A stretch of 15,578 nt of DNA from Thermoleophilaceae bacterium (GCA_016463365.1 JAEMRJ010000047.1:1-15578), one strand, 5' to 3'. Shown: positions 5,749 to 13,568, numbered from the stretch's first letter. A program made the numbers and translations. Notes: generated from the sequence alone by a model not told the origin.

Positions 5749-5977
5749 CGCCCGGCGGCGTCTTCGAAGTGAAGTGCCAACCGGCGCAGATCGTGCACTT
5801 GTAGACGCCCAGGCCGTATTCGGCGGCAAGACGTTCGGCGTCGCCGCGGAACTCAAAGCGCTTCTTCTGGCCGCACATCTTTGCTTCGACTGCAGCGCGC
5901 TGCTCGTCGGTCAGGGGCTTTTCTTCGGCGCGCTCGGCGAGGGACTTGCGCCGCTTGCTGCGCTGGGGCCGGGCCAT
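5741..5977 (-). CDS. Small putative zinc-binding protein (CxxC...H type)
   Basis: A 78-residue basic protein starting at ATG 5977, 7 nt after the stop of the upstream 331-aa gene. The N-terminus is highly charged (RPQRSKRRKSLAERAEEK). The second half has MCGQKKRF, then an alpha-helical stretch, then VYKCTICAGWHFTSK. The pattern Cys ... Tyr-x-Cys-x-x-Cys-x-x-Trp-His is found in small bacterial and phage proteins thought to bind zinc; the function is unknown. The open frame extends another 40 codons upstream into the 331-aa gene, but that part is an Arg/Ser-rich shadow. AGGGCGG just before the ATG can serve as a weak ribosome binding site. It is probably the last gene of a three-gene unit. Confidence 0.68.
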   Translation of the reverse strand: MARPQRSKRRKSLAERAEEKPLTDEQRAAVEAKMCGQKKRFEFRGDAERLAAEYGLGVYKCTICAGWHFTSKTPPGVT

Positions 5978-5984
5978 GGCCGCC

Positions 5985-6980
5985 CTAGGCGGCGACCGCG
6001 ACGCGCTCAAACGCCTCGGCGAGCTTGAGGCGCGAAAGGCGGGCAAGCAGGGCGGTGCGGTTCTCGTCGGTGAGCTTTGTGAGCAGCTCGGCCGCATCCT
6101 CGCCGGCGCCGTCCTCGATGATCGTCTGCCCGAAGGCGCGGACGTCGTCGGCGGTCCCGCGAAGCAGTGCCGAGATGCCGGGGTTCGGATCGTTCATCTG
6201 CGCTAGCGCCGGCACGAGGATCGGCCAGCATTCGTGTTCGGTGGTCGCGATGATCATCTTGTCGAGCGTCTTTGGCGGGAGCGAACCAGCGATGCTGATC
6301 ACCCGCAGGTACTGCTCGTCAGACATCTGCGAAAGCAGGTCCATCGCCTCTGGCCAGAGGTCGCCCTTGGAGGCGGTGGTGATGATCGAAGCGATGCGGG
6401 TATCCGGCTGGGGCGCCAGCGCGACCGAGATGCGCTCTTTGTCCTCGGCCACAAACGCCGTACGCAGGAGCGCTTCGTCGGAGGCGAAGTTGAATGCGCT
6501 GCGCAGGATCGCCTCGGTTGCAAATCCGACGAACTGTCCCATCGTGACGTATTCGTGACGCTTGATCAGCTCGAGCGAAACACGCTCGACTGTCGTGTCG
6601 TCGAGCCGCCCGATCACCGGTCCGACGCGACGTGGGTCGATCGCCGTTGCGATGTCGACGACGAAGGCCGGCGGCAGCTTGGCGACGACCGCAGCGGCCT
6701 GCTTGGGATCGACAAATCCGGCGATGCGCGCGGCCAGCACCGGGCCGACGGTCTCTTTGGTGAGCGAGGCGATCACAGACGCCGGCAGAAGATTGCCGAC
6801 CTTGGCGAAGCGTTTGAGGTTTGACCCCTCGTCTCCGTAGTAGATCTCGACCAGCTGCAGGCGCAGCTCGATCAGCGTCTCCGGCGCGCACTCGGCGAGG
6901 TATGCGACTTCATGCGGCTCGACCTGGAGAAGGTGGGCGATCTTGACGATCTCGGCGTGGGTCTGCAGCTGCGCGCTCAT
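5985..6980 (-). CDS. Helical-repeat protein of unknown function (MgtE-N-like character)
   Basis: A 331-residue soluble protein without signal peptide or membrane segment. It consists of successive helices. Segments such as DPKQAAAVVAKLPPAFVVDI and IDPRRVGPVIGRLDD recur in a style that recalls the N-terminal superhelix of MgtE magnesium transporters or other armadillo-like folds; this is a resemblance in pattern, not a proven homology. No catalytic motif is visible. The ATG overlaps the stop of the upstream 81-aa gene (ATGA, 6980-6977), so the two are translationally coupled and probably work together. A scaffold or regulatory-binding role would fit but is speculation. The 78-aa zinc-type gene follows after 7 nt. 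Confidence 0.7.
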   Translation of the reverse strand: MSAQLQTHAEIVKIAHLLQVEPHEVAYLAECAPETLIELRLQLVEIYYGDEGSNLKRFAKVGNLLPASVIASLTKETVGPVLAARIAGFVDPKQAAAVVAKLPPAFVVDIATAIDPRRVGPVIGRLDDTTVERVSLELIKRHEYVTMGQFVGFATEAILRSAFNFASDEALLRTAFVAEDKERISVALAPQPDTRIASIITTASKGDLWPEAMDLLSQMSDEQYLRVISIAGSLPPKTLDKMIIATTEHECWPILVPALAQMNDPNPGISALLRGTADDVRAFGQTIIEDGAGEDAAELLTKLTDENRTALLARLSRLKLAEAFERVAVAA

Positions 6981-7222
6981 GCGCTCACCCCGAGCAGCTT
7001 GCGCACCGTTCCGCGCAGCGCGCGCGGTGCCTGATCGACGATCGAGTTCTCGGCGCTGACCATCGTCTCCTGGTGGCGCTGGAGGGCCGCCTCGACCTTG
7101 TCGTTCAGGTCCTGGAGGTTTTTTGCCGGGAGCTCATCCAGAGCCTTCGGTGGCTTTGCGCCGATCGTCTTTGAGAGCTGCTGAAAGGCGATTGAAGTCT
7201 TGTTCGTTGCGGGGGAGGCCAT
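6977..7222 (-). CDS. Small helical protein of unknown function
   Basis: An 81-residue hydrophilic protein, predicted mostly helical, with a central amphipathic stretch (NLQDLNDKVEAALQRHQETM) suited to coiled-coil pairing. It has no cysteine, no signal peptide and no recognised domain. ATG 7222 has GAAGGA about 11 nt upstream, slightly far but usable. It is the first gene of the unit that continues with the 331-aa protein (4-nt overlap) and the 78-aa protein. The gap to the upstream MMPL gene is 74 bp and contains repeated TCTACCGG motifs, so this unit may have its own regulated promoter. The phasin-like composition (short, helical, Gln/Ala/Lys rich) was considered but is too weak to name. Confidence 0.65.
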   Translation of the reverse strand: MASPATNKTSIAFQQLSKTIGAKPPKALDELPAKNLQDLNDKVEAALQRHQETMVSAENSIVDQAPRALRGTVRKLLGVSA

Positions 7223-7245
7223 CTTGCGGTAATTCCTTCAGTCAA

Positions 7246-7274
7246 TCTACCGGTAAGTAGAGCATGTCTACCGG
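7246..7274. repeat. TCTACCGG direct repeats in the leader of the three-gene unit
   Basis: TCTACCGG occurs at 7246-7253 and 7267-7274, start-to-start 21 bp, or two helical turns. The first copy contains the perfect palindrome TACCGGTA (7248-7255) and is followed by GTAG, so that CTACCGGTAAGTAG is partly self-complementary. The block lies 24 bp from ATG 7222 of the minus-strand unit. It looks like a binding site for a dimeric regulator. Confidence 0.45.
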
Positions 7275-7296
7275 ATATATCGGCCTCGGCGGGACA

Positions 7297-10200
7297 TCAG
7301 TGAATCGCGAAATTTGGTGTGATGCGGTCCAGCCAGCGGGGCATCCACCAGTTGGCATCGCCGAAGAGCCGCATCGTCGCGGGCAGCAGCACGAGGCGCA
7401 CGATCGTGGCGTCGATCGCGATCGCAAAGGCAAGCCCCAGGCCCAGCTGGGCGCTGCTGACCAGGTCAGAAGTCAGCGCCATCGCCACAAACAGAACGCA
7501 CATCACCAGCGCAGAGCCGGTGATGATGCTGGCCGTCTTGACCACGCCGTCGCGGATCGCCTGTTCGTTTGAGCCGGTGGTCAGGTAGCTCTCGCGCATG
7601 CGGTTGATCATGAAGATCTCGTAGTCCATGCTGAGCGCGAAGGTGGTGGAGTAGACGACGAAGAATGAGGTCGCCTCCATCCAACCCGGCCCGCCGAAGA
7701 GCGGCGCCTTGCCCGAGTACAGAAGCGCCACAAGCCCCATCGCCGCGCCGACCGTGATCAGGTTGAGCACGACGGCTTTGGCCGCCAGCAGCACCGAGCG
7801 GAAGGCGACCAGCAGAAACAGGAAGCTCATCAACGAGAGCGCCAGCAGCAGCACCCAGATGCGCTGCCCGGTGAAGTTGTCGTAGTCCAGGAACGTGCGG
7901 CCCGGACCGCCGACCTGAACGTCGCCGCCGACTTCCTTCTGCAGCTTTTCGGACGAGGCGACGAGCCGGTCGTTGAAGGGCGCGATCGACTTGTTGGTCG
8001 GAAGGTCCTCGGTGAAGATGTAGGCGCGCGTGGAGGTGCCGCCGTTCTCTTCGTTGAGGACCAGGTTGAGGTTGCGCTTCTGCTCTTCGGGCGCGGCGCT
8101 CAGAAGCGCCATCGTCAGATACGGCGATTTGCCGACGCGCTTCATGTCAACCGCGCCCTGCGCATCGGCCTGCTCGCGCAGCGAGGCAAGATCGCCCTGG
8201 CCCTTGTCCAGCCCCTTGCTGAGCCGCGCCGACTTCTTTGCGCCCTGCTTCAGGCCGCCCGCAAGATCGTTGCTGCCCGCGCTGAGCGAGCCCAGGCCGC
8301 TGGCCAGCGCCTGCGCGCCTCCGCCCAGCGGCGCAAGACCGTTGGCCAGCTGCCCCGAGCCGCTGGTCAGCTCGGCGATGCCCGATGAAAGGCGGCGCGC
8401 GCTGCTTGAGATCGTGTCCACGCCGCTGTTCAGCGTGGCCGCGCCGTTGTCCAGGTCATGGACTCCGCTGAGCGCGCGGTCGACCGACTGGTGGCCGAGC
8501 GAGATCGCCGCCTCCACGCGGTTGTTCTGCGCGGCGGCGGCCGAAACGCCGCCGCCGGCGGAGCTTGCCGTGCTGCGCGCCGAGCTCAGCTGACTGCGCG
8601 CGCTCTGCACGCCCGGCTCGTTCTGCGTCGCAGAGGGCAGCGAATCGAGTGCGCTGATCGCCTGGTCGATCGCGGCCTTGGCCTGATCCTGCGGGGCCTG
8701 GATCGAGGCGATCGCTGAACTTGTGCCGGCGACGAGATTGTCGAGCAGGTTCATGCCCTTGCGGAAATCGTTGGCCGACTCTTCTGCCTGCTGGGTGCCC
8801 TGTCGCAGTTCGCGCGATCCACTGCGCAGCTTGGCCATCGCAGAGTCCAGCTGGCCCGCGCCGCTTGAGGCTTTGCCCAGGCCGCTGCTGAGCGTGCTTG
8901 CCCCGGCCTGCGCCTGCGCGAATCCGTTGGCAAGCTGACGCGCGCCGGCGACGGCCTGGCTGTTTGCGGCGGCAAGATCGCTCGCGCCCGAGGCGGCGCG
9001 CTTGATGCCCTTGTTCGCCTCGCGCGCGCCGCTTGACGCCGCGCCAAGGCCGACGTCCAGGCGGGCGAGGCTGCTTGGTGCGTCCTCGCTGGCGTCGGTG
9101 ACTTTGCGCACGCGGTTGGTGCCAAGGCCGATCACGTAGTTGACGGCGGGGTCTGCGGCGACCTTGGTCTGGAAGATCTCAAACTCGCGGATGTCGGCCG
9201 GCGAGGTGACCGGTTGCTCAGGCGAGCTGACCAGCACCTCATACGGCGCCATCACGCCGCCGCCGTAGCGGTCAGAGACGGCCTGCATGTCCTGGCGCAT
9301 CGGGTTGTCGGCCGCAAACATCTTCAGGTCGGGGCCGCCGGTCTGCAGGCGCAGCGCGCTGCCGCACAGCAGCAGCAGGGGGATCAGCGCGAGCACCGAG
9401 GCCAGCAGCGGGCGGTCGATGATGCGGTTGACCAGCGGCACCACGCGCGAGGGGCGCTCGGCGTTGCCGATCGGCCAGCGGTTGATGTTCTCGCCGGCGA
9501 GCGCCAGGCACGCCGGGAGCAGCGTGAAGGCGGCCAGCACAGAGAAGACGGCGGCAGCGATCACGCCGATCGAACCGGTGGTCATCGAGGCCCAGCCGAA
9601 CGACACGGCGATCACGACCAGGCCCGCAAGGATCAGAATCCCGCCGGCGAATGCGACGGTGCGCCCGGCCGTGTTCAGCGAAGTGGCGACGGCGTCCTCG
9701 ACGGACTTGCCGTCTTTTAGCTCATCGCGGAAGCGGGCGACAAACAGCAGCGAATAGTCGACCCCGAGGGCAAGGCCGATGATCGAGCCGCTGGCCTGGG
9801 CAAGAATGTTGACCGGGGTCAAGAGGCCCAGCAGCGTCACGAAACCGGTGGTCACGCCGATCACCGCGATGCCCTGGATCATCGGGATCGCGGCCGCGAT
9901 CGGTGCGCGGAAGATCATCAGCAGGATCACCAGCAGGAAGGGGAGGGCCAGCAGCTCGGCCTTCAGCGCGCCGGCGAAGACAAGATTGACCAGTTCGGTC
10001 GAGAAGCGCGACTGCCCGGCGACGCTTGACTCAACGCCCGGCGGCAGCTTCTCAAGCCGCGCCTGGATCTTTGGCAGCGTGCCGCGTCCGGCGTCCACGA
10101 CGCTGCCGTCAAGGCTCGCGATCAGCAGCGCGCGTTCTTTGGACTGGCGGAAGAGCGTGGGCGCGCCCGCAGACCACGGGCTTGCGACCGAGACGCCGGG

Positions 10201-10611
10201 AATCCGGTTGAGCGAGCGGACAAGCACCGGTCCGCTCGCGTCAAGCGCGGCCTGCGGCCCTTCGAGCATGATCGTCAGCGGCGTCGATTCGCCGAAGGCG
10301 GTTTTGTCAGCGGCGAGCGCCTGTGCGGACGGCGTGCCGCGGATCACCAGGTCTTCAGCGTGCAGGACCTGCTTGGCGAAGAGTCCGGCGGTGCCCAGAA
10401 CGACCGCAAAGGCGGCCCAGACGCCGATGACAAGCCAGGGCCGCTGCGTGGCCAGCCGGACGGTGCGGGGCATCGGCGCGGGCTTTGCTGCGCGCGTGAT
10501 CGGAGCGCGGGCAATCGCGGCAGCAGACACTTCCTGTATCTCGATCGGCTGATCGAGCCGATCTGTCTCAGACTTGATTTCCAAACTTGTGCTGACCCCT
10601 CGCCGAGGCAA
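7297..10611 (-). CDS. MMPL-family RND transporter with long periplasmic repeat insert
   Basis: A 1104-residue inner-membrane exporter, probably driven by proton flux and probably moving lipids or other hydrophobic compounds. TM1 is at about 59-79. A first periplasmic domain follows, then TM2-6 (~213-374) containing LALGVDYSLLFVARFRDEL (Asp285-Tyr286), and TM7 (~402-421). The second domain has TM8-12 (~917-1083) with FALSMDYEIFMINRMRE (Asp996-Tyr997); both DY pairs are MMPL signatures. The second periplasmic domain includes ~280 residues (~520-800) of Gly/Ser/Ala/Leu-rich helical repeats of the kind seen in YhgE/Pip-like proteins (for example SGSGQLANGLAPLGGG). The start is uncertain: TTG 10611 gives the longest form, while TTG 10584 has GAGGGG 11 nt upstream. 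A GCCCGC/GCGGGC hairpin (10612-10628) lies just before it. Confidence 0.93.
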   Translation of the reverse strand: MPRRGVSTSLEIKSETDRLDQPIEIQEVSAAAIARAPITRAAKPAPMPRTVRLATQRPWLVIGVWAAFAVVLGTAGLFAKQVLHAEDLVIRGTPSAQALAADKTAFGESTPLTIMLEGPQAALDASGPVLVRSLNRIPGVSVASPWSAGAPTLFRQSKERALLIASLDGSVVDAGRGTLPKIQARLEKLPPGVESSVAGQSRFSTELVNLVFAGALKAELLALPFLLVILLMIFRAPIAAAIPMIQGIAVIGVTTGFVTLLGLLTPVNILAQASGSIIGLALGVDYSLLFVARFRDELKDGKSVEDAVATSLNTAGRTVAFAGGILILAGLVVIAVSFGWASMTTGSIGVIAAAVFSVLAAFTLLPACLALAGENINRWPIGNAERPSRVVPLVNRIIDRPLLASVLALIPLLLLCGSALRLQTGGPDLKMFAADNPMRQDMQAVSDRYGGGVMAPYEVLVSSPEQPVTSPADIREFEIFQTKVAADPAVNYVIGLGTNRVRKVTDASEDAPSSLARLDVGLGAASSGAREANKGIKRAASGASDLAAANSQAVAGARQLANGFAQAQAGASTLSSGLGKASSGAGQLDSAMAKLRSGSRELRQGTQQAEESANDFRKGMNLLDNLVAGTSSAIASIQAPQDQAKAAIDQAISALDSLPSATQNEPGVQSARSQLSSARSTASSAGGGVSAAAAQNNRVEAAISLGHQSVDRALSGVHDLDNGAATLNSGVDTISSSARRLSSGIAELTSGSGQLANGLAPLGGGAQALASGLGSLSAGSNDLAGGLKQGAKKSARLSKGLDKGQGDLASLREQADAQGAVDMKRVGKSPYLTMALLSAAPEEQKRNLNLVLNEENGGTSTRAYIFTEDLPTNKSIAPFNDRLVASSEKLQKEVGGDVQVGGPGRTFLDYDNFTGQRIWVLLLALSLMSFLFLLVAFRSVLLAAKAVVLNLITVGAAMGLVALLYSGKAPLFGGPGWMEATSFFVVYSTTFALSMDYEIFMINRMRESYLTTGSNEQAIRDGVVKTASIITGSALVMCVLFVAMALTSDLVSSAQLGLGLAFAIAIDATIVRLVLLPATMRLFGDANWWMPRWLDRITPNFAIH

Positions 10612-10735
10612 GCCCGCATGGCGCGGGCAAGCTGCACAAAACTACTGGAATGGTGAACCGCTGTCTATAGCCGCAATCGGGATACCAAGCGCGGTGTAGA
10701 GGGGCGCAGCAGCTGTTTGCGCCGGAACGTGTAGG

Positions 10736-10764
10736 TTCAGCCTCTGGCGCCTGCAGAGGCTGAA
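10736..10764. other. Perfect 11-bp inverted repeat (hairpin) before small gene
   Basis: TTCAGCCTCTG (10736-10746) and CAGAGGCTGAA (10754-10764) are exactly complementary with a 7-nt loop GCGCCTG. It lies 23 nt before GTG 10788. No T-tract follows on either strand, so it is not an ordinary terminator. It may be a leader hairpin or an operator for the divergently placed MMPL and 114-aa genes. Confidence 0.6.
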
Positions 10765-10787
10765 TCCGATCCGATCCGAGAACTTAC

Positions 10788-11132
10788 GTGACCAACGAGA
10801 ACAGCCTTACCGCAACTGAAGCGATCGCCCGGGTCCGCACGCTTGCGGAAGACCTGGAGGCCCGCAGGGGCAACCCCTACGAGACCGGCTGGGAGATCTG
10901 GAAGACGGCGATGGCCGGATCCGAGGACGATTCGAGCATCGACGGCGATCACTGCCACCTCCTGTGGCTGGCCTTCGGCGCGCTGATGGATGAGGTCAAG
11001 GACAACCCCGATGATGCGGCAAACGCGATGCGGGCGATGCTCGGCGCGGCGAGCGCCTGGCTCCCACTTTCAGAGGACGAGCTGAGCTGGCGACCGTTCC
11101 TGGAAGAGCTGGTCGCCGAGCTCTACATCTAG
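10788..11132 (+). CDS. Small acidic protein of unknown function
   Basis: A 114-residue soluble acidic protein that I do not recognise. It is mainly helical, with features such as NPYETGWEIWKTAM, DGDHCHLLWLAFGALMDEVK and a C-terminal LSWRPFLEELVAELYI. It has no signal peptide, membrane segment or metal motif beyond a single DHCH. Codon usage (GC-rich third positions) and the lack of a competing frame support a real gene. It starts at GTG 10788 with at best a weak ribosome binding site (CCGAGA); the strong hairpin upstream may influence translation or transcription. It is divergent from MMPL and is followed by a 127-bp gap before the decarboxylase operon. Confidence 0.62.
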   Translation: MTNENSLTATEAIARVRTLAEDLEARRGNPYETGWEIWKTAMAGSEDDSSIDGDHCHLLWLAFGALMDEVKDNPDDAANAMRAMLGAASAWLPLSEDELSWRPFLEELVAELYI

Positions 11133-11157
11133 CTGACCGCAGGTGCCCGCGGGCGCT

Positions 11158-11175
11158 TGTGTGGACATCTACACA
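11158..11175. promoter_or_regulatory. Palindromic operator candidate 1 of the decarboxylase/dehydrogenase operon
   Basis: TGTGTGGACATCTACACA is an 18-bp imperfect palindrome with arms TGTGTGGA and TCTACACA, 7 of 8 pairs matching around a 2-bp centre. It lies in an AT-enriched patch upstream of the decarboxylase gene, as expected for a TetR- or GntR-type dimer site. Confidence 0.45.
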
Positions 11176-11181
11176 TATGTT

Positions 11182-11194
11182 TGAACTTCGTTCA
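11182..11194. promoter_or_regulatory. Palindromic operator candidate 2
   Basis: TGAACTTCGTTCA has perfect 5-bp arms around TTC. It is 6 bp from the preceding palindrome and about 19 bp before a possible -10 box TACATT (11213-11218), which would place transcription start near 11225. Its form is close to sites of TetR-type regulators of lipid catabolism, but the regulator is not in the window. Confidence 0.45.
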
Positions 11195-11259
11195 TTTGAC
11201 ATCATTTGGTGTTACATTGGTCTGTGTCAAGTCGGGTTCAACGAGAGGCGGTACATGCA

Positions 11260-12081
11260 ATGCGCCCATCCACGTTTTTTGAGGGTGTTCACCAGACTGA
11301 AGTAGGCATGGGAGATGCGCTCTTCAAGGTGCCGATCTTCTACTACGACGGCGAACAGATGACCGGGGTCTTCCCCGCCCGCCTCTCGGGACTTCGCAAG
11401 ATGTTGCCCGACCGCCGCATGGCTCCCGCGCGCCTGGCGCCCGGGGTTGGCGCGATCACCGTGACCTGTTTCGAGTACCGCGACACGGACATCGATCCCT
11501 ACAACGAACTTGCGATCGCGATTCCGCTGAACGAGCCGTACTACCGCCCAAACCTGCCCGGTCGGGCACTGGTCGATTCGATCCGCCGCAGCCAGTTCGA
11601 CAACTGGATCCACCACCTTCCGGTGACCACGGAGCTGGCGCGCGCCGGCGGTAAGGACTTCTACAACTACCCGAAGTTTGTCGGCGGGATCGATTACGAG
11701 GAGGCCGGGACCGAGCGCACCTGCCGGCTGAGCGAGGGCGCAGAACCGATCCTCAGCCTGAAGTGCGAAAAGCTGGCGGGCAGCGGCAGCGAGCAGATCC
11801 AGCTCTTCAGCCACCTCTACCAGAACCGCGAGCCCCAGAGCTCGGAGTTCAAGATTCTGGCCCACGACACGGGTCGCTCAATCCGGCGCGGCGCCGCAAC
11901 GCTCGAGCTCGCCGATCGTCACCCGATCGCGCGCGAGCTCCACAACGTGTTGCTCTCGAGAAGGTCGATCGCGGCGGTCTACTCACCGCGCATCGAAGGC
12001 ATCCTCTATGGCCCGCATCACGCGACGCCCGAAGTGCTCGAAAAGCTCGGCGTGCTCGCGCCCGCAGAGTCGACGGCATGA
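11260..12081 (+). CDS. Acetoacetate decarboxylase-family protein
   Basis: A 273-residue protein of the acetoacetate decarboxylase (ADC) superfamily. In the family type enzyme a lysine forms a Schiff base with a beta-keto acid, aided by Glu and Arg residues. Here DPYNELAIAIPL carries Glu83 at the position of the conserved family glutamate. GGKDFYNYPKFVGGIDYE carries Lys139 at the position of the Schiff-base lysine. So the key residues appear present; the substrate may be a different keto acid or the role may be a hydratase/cyclase-like one, as for other family members. ATG 11260 has GAGAGG upstream; an in-frame TTG at 11206 and GTG at 11224 lie in the promoter region and are less likely. The stop overlaps the start of the next gene (ATGA), making it the first gene of a three-gene operon. 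Confidence 0.83.
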   Translation: MRPSTFFEGVHQTEVGMGDALFKVPIFYYDGEQMTGVFPARLSGLRKMLPDRRMAPARLAPGVGAITVTCFEYRDTDIDPYNELAIAIPLNEPYYRPNLPGRALVDSIRRSQFDNWIHHLPVTTELARAGGKDFYNYPKFVGGIDYEEAGTERTCRLSEGAEPILSLKCEKLAGSGSEQIQLFSHLYQNREPQSSEFKILAHDTGRSIRRGAATLELADRHPIARELHNVLLSRRSIAAVYSPRIEGILYGPHHATPEVLEKLGVLAPAESTA

Positions 12082-13568
12082 CGATCACGACGCTCGACGC
12101 GCTGCGCGAAGCGGCACCGCGCCTGATCGACCACCCGCAGCTGCACGGTCGTCAGCTCGATGCGCTCGAGCAACTGCTGACCGACACCCGAGAGTTCGCG
12201 CGCAACTCGATCCGCCCGCAGGCGCTCGAGCTTGACCGCATCGCCGACAAGGACCCAGGGCACTTTCCCTGGGAACTGGCCGCCGAAGGCGCAAAGCTCG
12301 GGCTGCTCAATCTGATCACGCCGCGCCCGTCCGGCGGAGACGCCGATCAGTTCTGCGTGCGCGCGTCGCTGGTGGCCGAAGAGATCGCCAGCGGTTGCGG
12401 CGGCATGGCGACGCTGTTCGGCGCCCATGCACTGGGGCTCACGCCGCTGGTGACCGGCGGCCCGGCGTTCTGGGACGGGGTGATGAAGGATGTCGCCGCG
12501 AGCAAGGACGACGACCGGCCGATGATCATGGCCTGCGCGATCACCGAGCCCGCCGCGGGCACAGACGTGGAGCATCATCAGTACGTGCGCACCGCAAAGC
12601 TCGTCAGCCGCGCGACCAAGGTCGAGGGCGGCTACCGGATCAGCGGTGTCAAGCACTTCATCAGCAACGGCAATGTCGCGCGCTGGATCACGGTGATCAT
12701 GCCGACCGACGCGCGCCGCCCGTACGAGACCTCGATGGGCTTCCTGGTGGCCGGCGACTCGCCGGGATTTTCTGTGACCAAGGTCGAGCACAAGATGGGC
12801 CAGCGCAGCTCGCCGGCGGCCGAGCTGACCTTTGACGACGTCTTTGTTCCCGACCGGAACGCGATCGGTCGCCCTGGCGACGGCACGCCGATGATCGCGG
12901 GGGTGCTCGCCGGTTCGCGCCCGGTGGTCGGCGGGATCGCCACGGGCATCGCCCGCGGCGCCTATGAGCGACTGCTGGACTGGCTCGAGCATGACCCGGC
13001 CGCCGCCGGTCTGCTTGACCGCCAACAGGTGCAGATTTCGTTGGCGAAGATGTTTGAAGCGATCCACGTCTCTCGCCAGACCTATCTGGATGCCGCCACC
13101 GAGTTCGATGAGATCTCGCTGGGCAAGCTGTTCACGAAGGCCTACGTCAAGCTCTTTGGCCGCATGCCGTCGGCTGTGCGCACCAACCCGGTCGCGAAAA
13201 AACGGATGAACAGCGACAACTCCCGGCGGCTGATGATGCAGCTGATGAACCGCGAGGTCGGCGACCGCGTGCTCACGCAGACGCTCGGCATGTCCTCGAT
13301 GGCAAAGGCGCTGGGCGGCGACACGGCGATGTGGGTCACGGGCCAGGCGCTCGAGATCGCCGGGCTTGACTGCGGCGCGCTCCGGCCGGAGCTCGAGAAG
13401 TGCTTTCGCGACGCGAAGCTCTGCCAGATCTACGAAGGGACCAACCAGCTGAACCGGCTCGAGGCGTTTGAGGGCCTTGTTGCCAGGCATTCGATGCAGG
13501 TGCTGGACGACGCGGCCGCCGGGATGCCTCTGGCGCCCCGCCACCGAGCAAAAGGAGCGATGCTATGA
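12078..13568 (+). CDS. Acyl-CoA dehydrogenase family protein, catalytic-glutamate subunit
   Basis: A 496-residue flavoprotein-type protein, longer than the usual ~380. It has the middle-domain motif MACAITEPAAGTDVE (150-164), VEGGYRISGVKHFISNG (182-198), FDDVFVPDRNAIG (252-264) and, near the C-terminus, RDAKLCQIYEGTNQLNR, where Glu453 matches the catalytic base of medium- and short-chain acyl-CoA dehydrogenases. It lacks the usual R-x-Q-x-G and QxxGG(Y/M)GY FAD-contact motifs of the C-terminal domain; in their place is an insert with many Met/Arg residues (about 362-424). The next gene has exactly these motifs, so the two probably form one enzyme. ATG 12078 is chosen because it overlaps the preceding stop; 105 further upstream in-frame codons are the decarboxylase read in another frame. 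Expected to oxidise an acyl-CoA; substrate unknown. Confidence 0.87.
   Translation: MTITTLDALREAAPRLIDHPQLHGRQLDALEQLLTDTREFARNSIRPQALELDRIADKDPGHFPWELAAEGAKLGLLNLITPRPSGGDADQFCVRASLVAEEIASGCGGMATLFGAHALGLTPLVTGGPAFWDGVMKDVAASKDDDRPMIMACAITEPAAGTDVEHHQYVRTAKLVSRATKVEGGYRISGVKHFISNGNVARWITVIMPTDARRPYETSMGFLVAGDSPGFSVTKVEHKMGQRSSPAAELTFDDVFVPDRNAIGRPGDGTPMIAGVLAGSRPVVGGIATGIARGAYERLLDWLEHDPAAAGLLDRQQVQISLAKMFEAIHVSRQTYLDAATEFDEISLGKLFTKAYVKLFGRMPSAVRTNPVAKKRMNSDNSRRLMMQLMNREVGDRVLTQTLGMSSMAKALGGDTAMWVTGQALEIAGLDCGALRPELEKCFRDAKLCQIYEGTNQLNRLEAFEGLVARHSMQVLDDAAAGMPLAPRHRAKGAML

Noticed and set aside
8210..9060. Repeated DNA as a CRISPR array or satellite
   Set aside because: The repeats are in frame within MMPL and encode a degenerate protein repeat; there is no uniform repeat/spacer pattern.
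9779..10552. 257-codon plus-strand open frame and other long frames opposite MMPL
   Set aside because: They mirror the MMPL coding sequence, have Ser/Arg/Ala-rich low-information translations and no ribosome binding sites.
10736..10764. Hairpin as an intrinsic terminator
   Set aside because: No T-tract follows the stem on either strand.
11196..11218. TTGACA plus TACATT as a classical -35/-10 promoter
   Set aside because: The spacer is only 11 bp, too short; TACATT alone remains possible as a -10.
11763..12077. N-terminal extension of 105 codons on the first acyl-CoA dehydrogenase
   Set aside because: It is the decarboxylase gene read in another frame, Arg/Pro-rich, and the ATG at 12078 overlaps the upstream stop and begins a normal family N-terminus.
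12018..13544. 508-codon open frame on the minus strand
   Set aside because: Antisense to the complete dehydrogenase gene; Arg/His/Asp-rich composition typical of GC-rich shadow frames.
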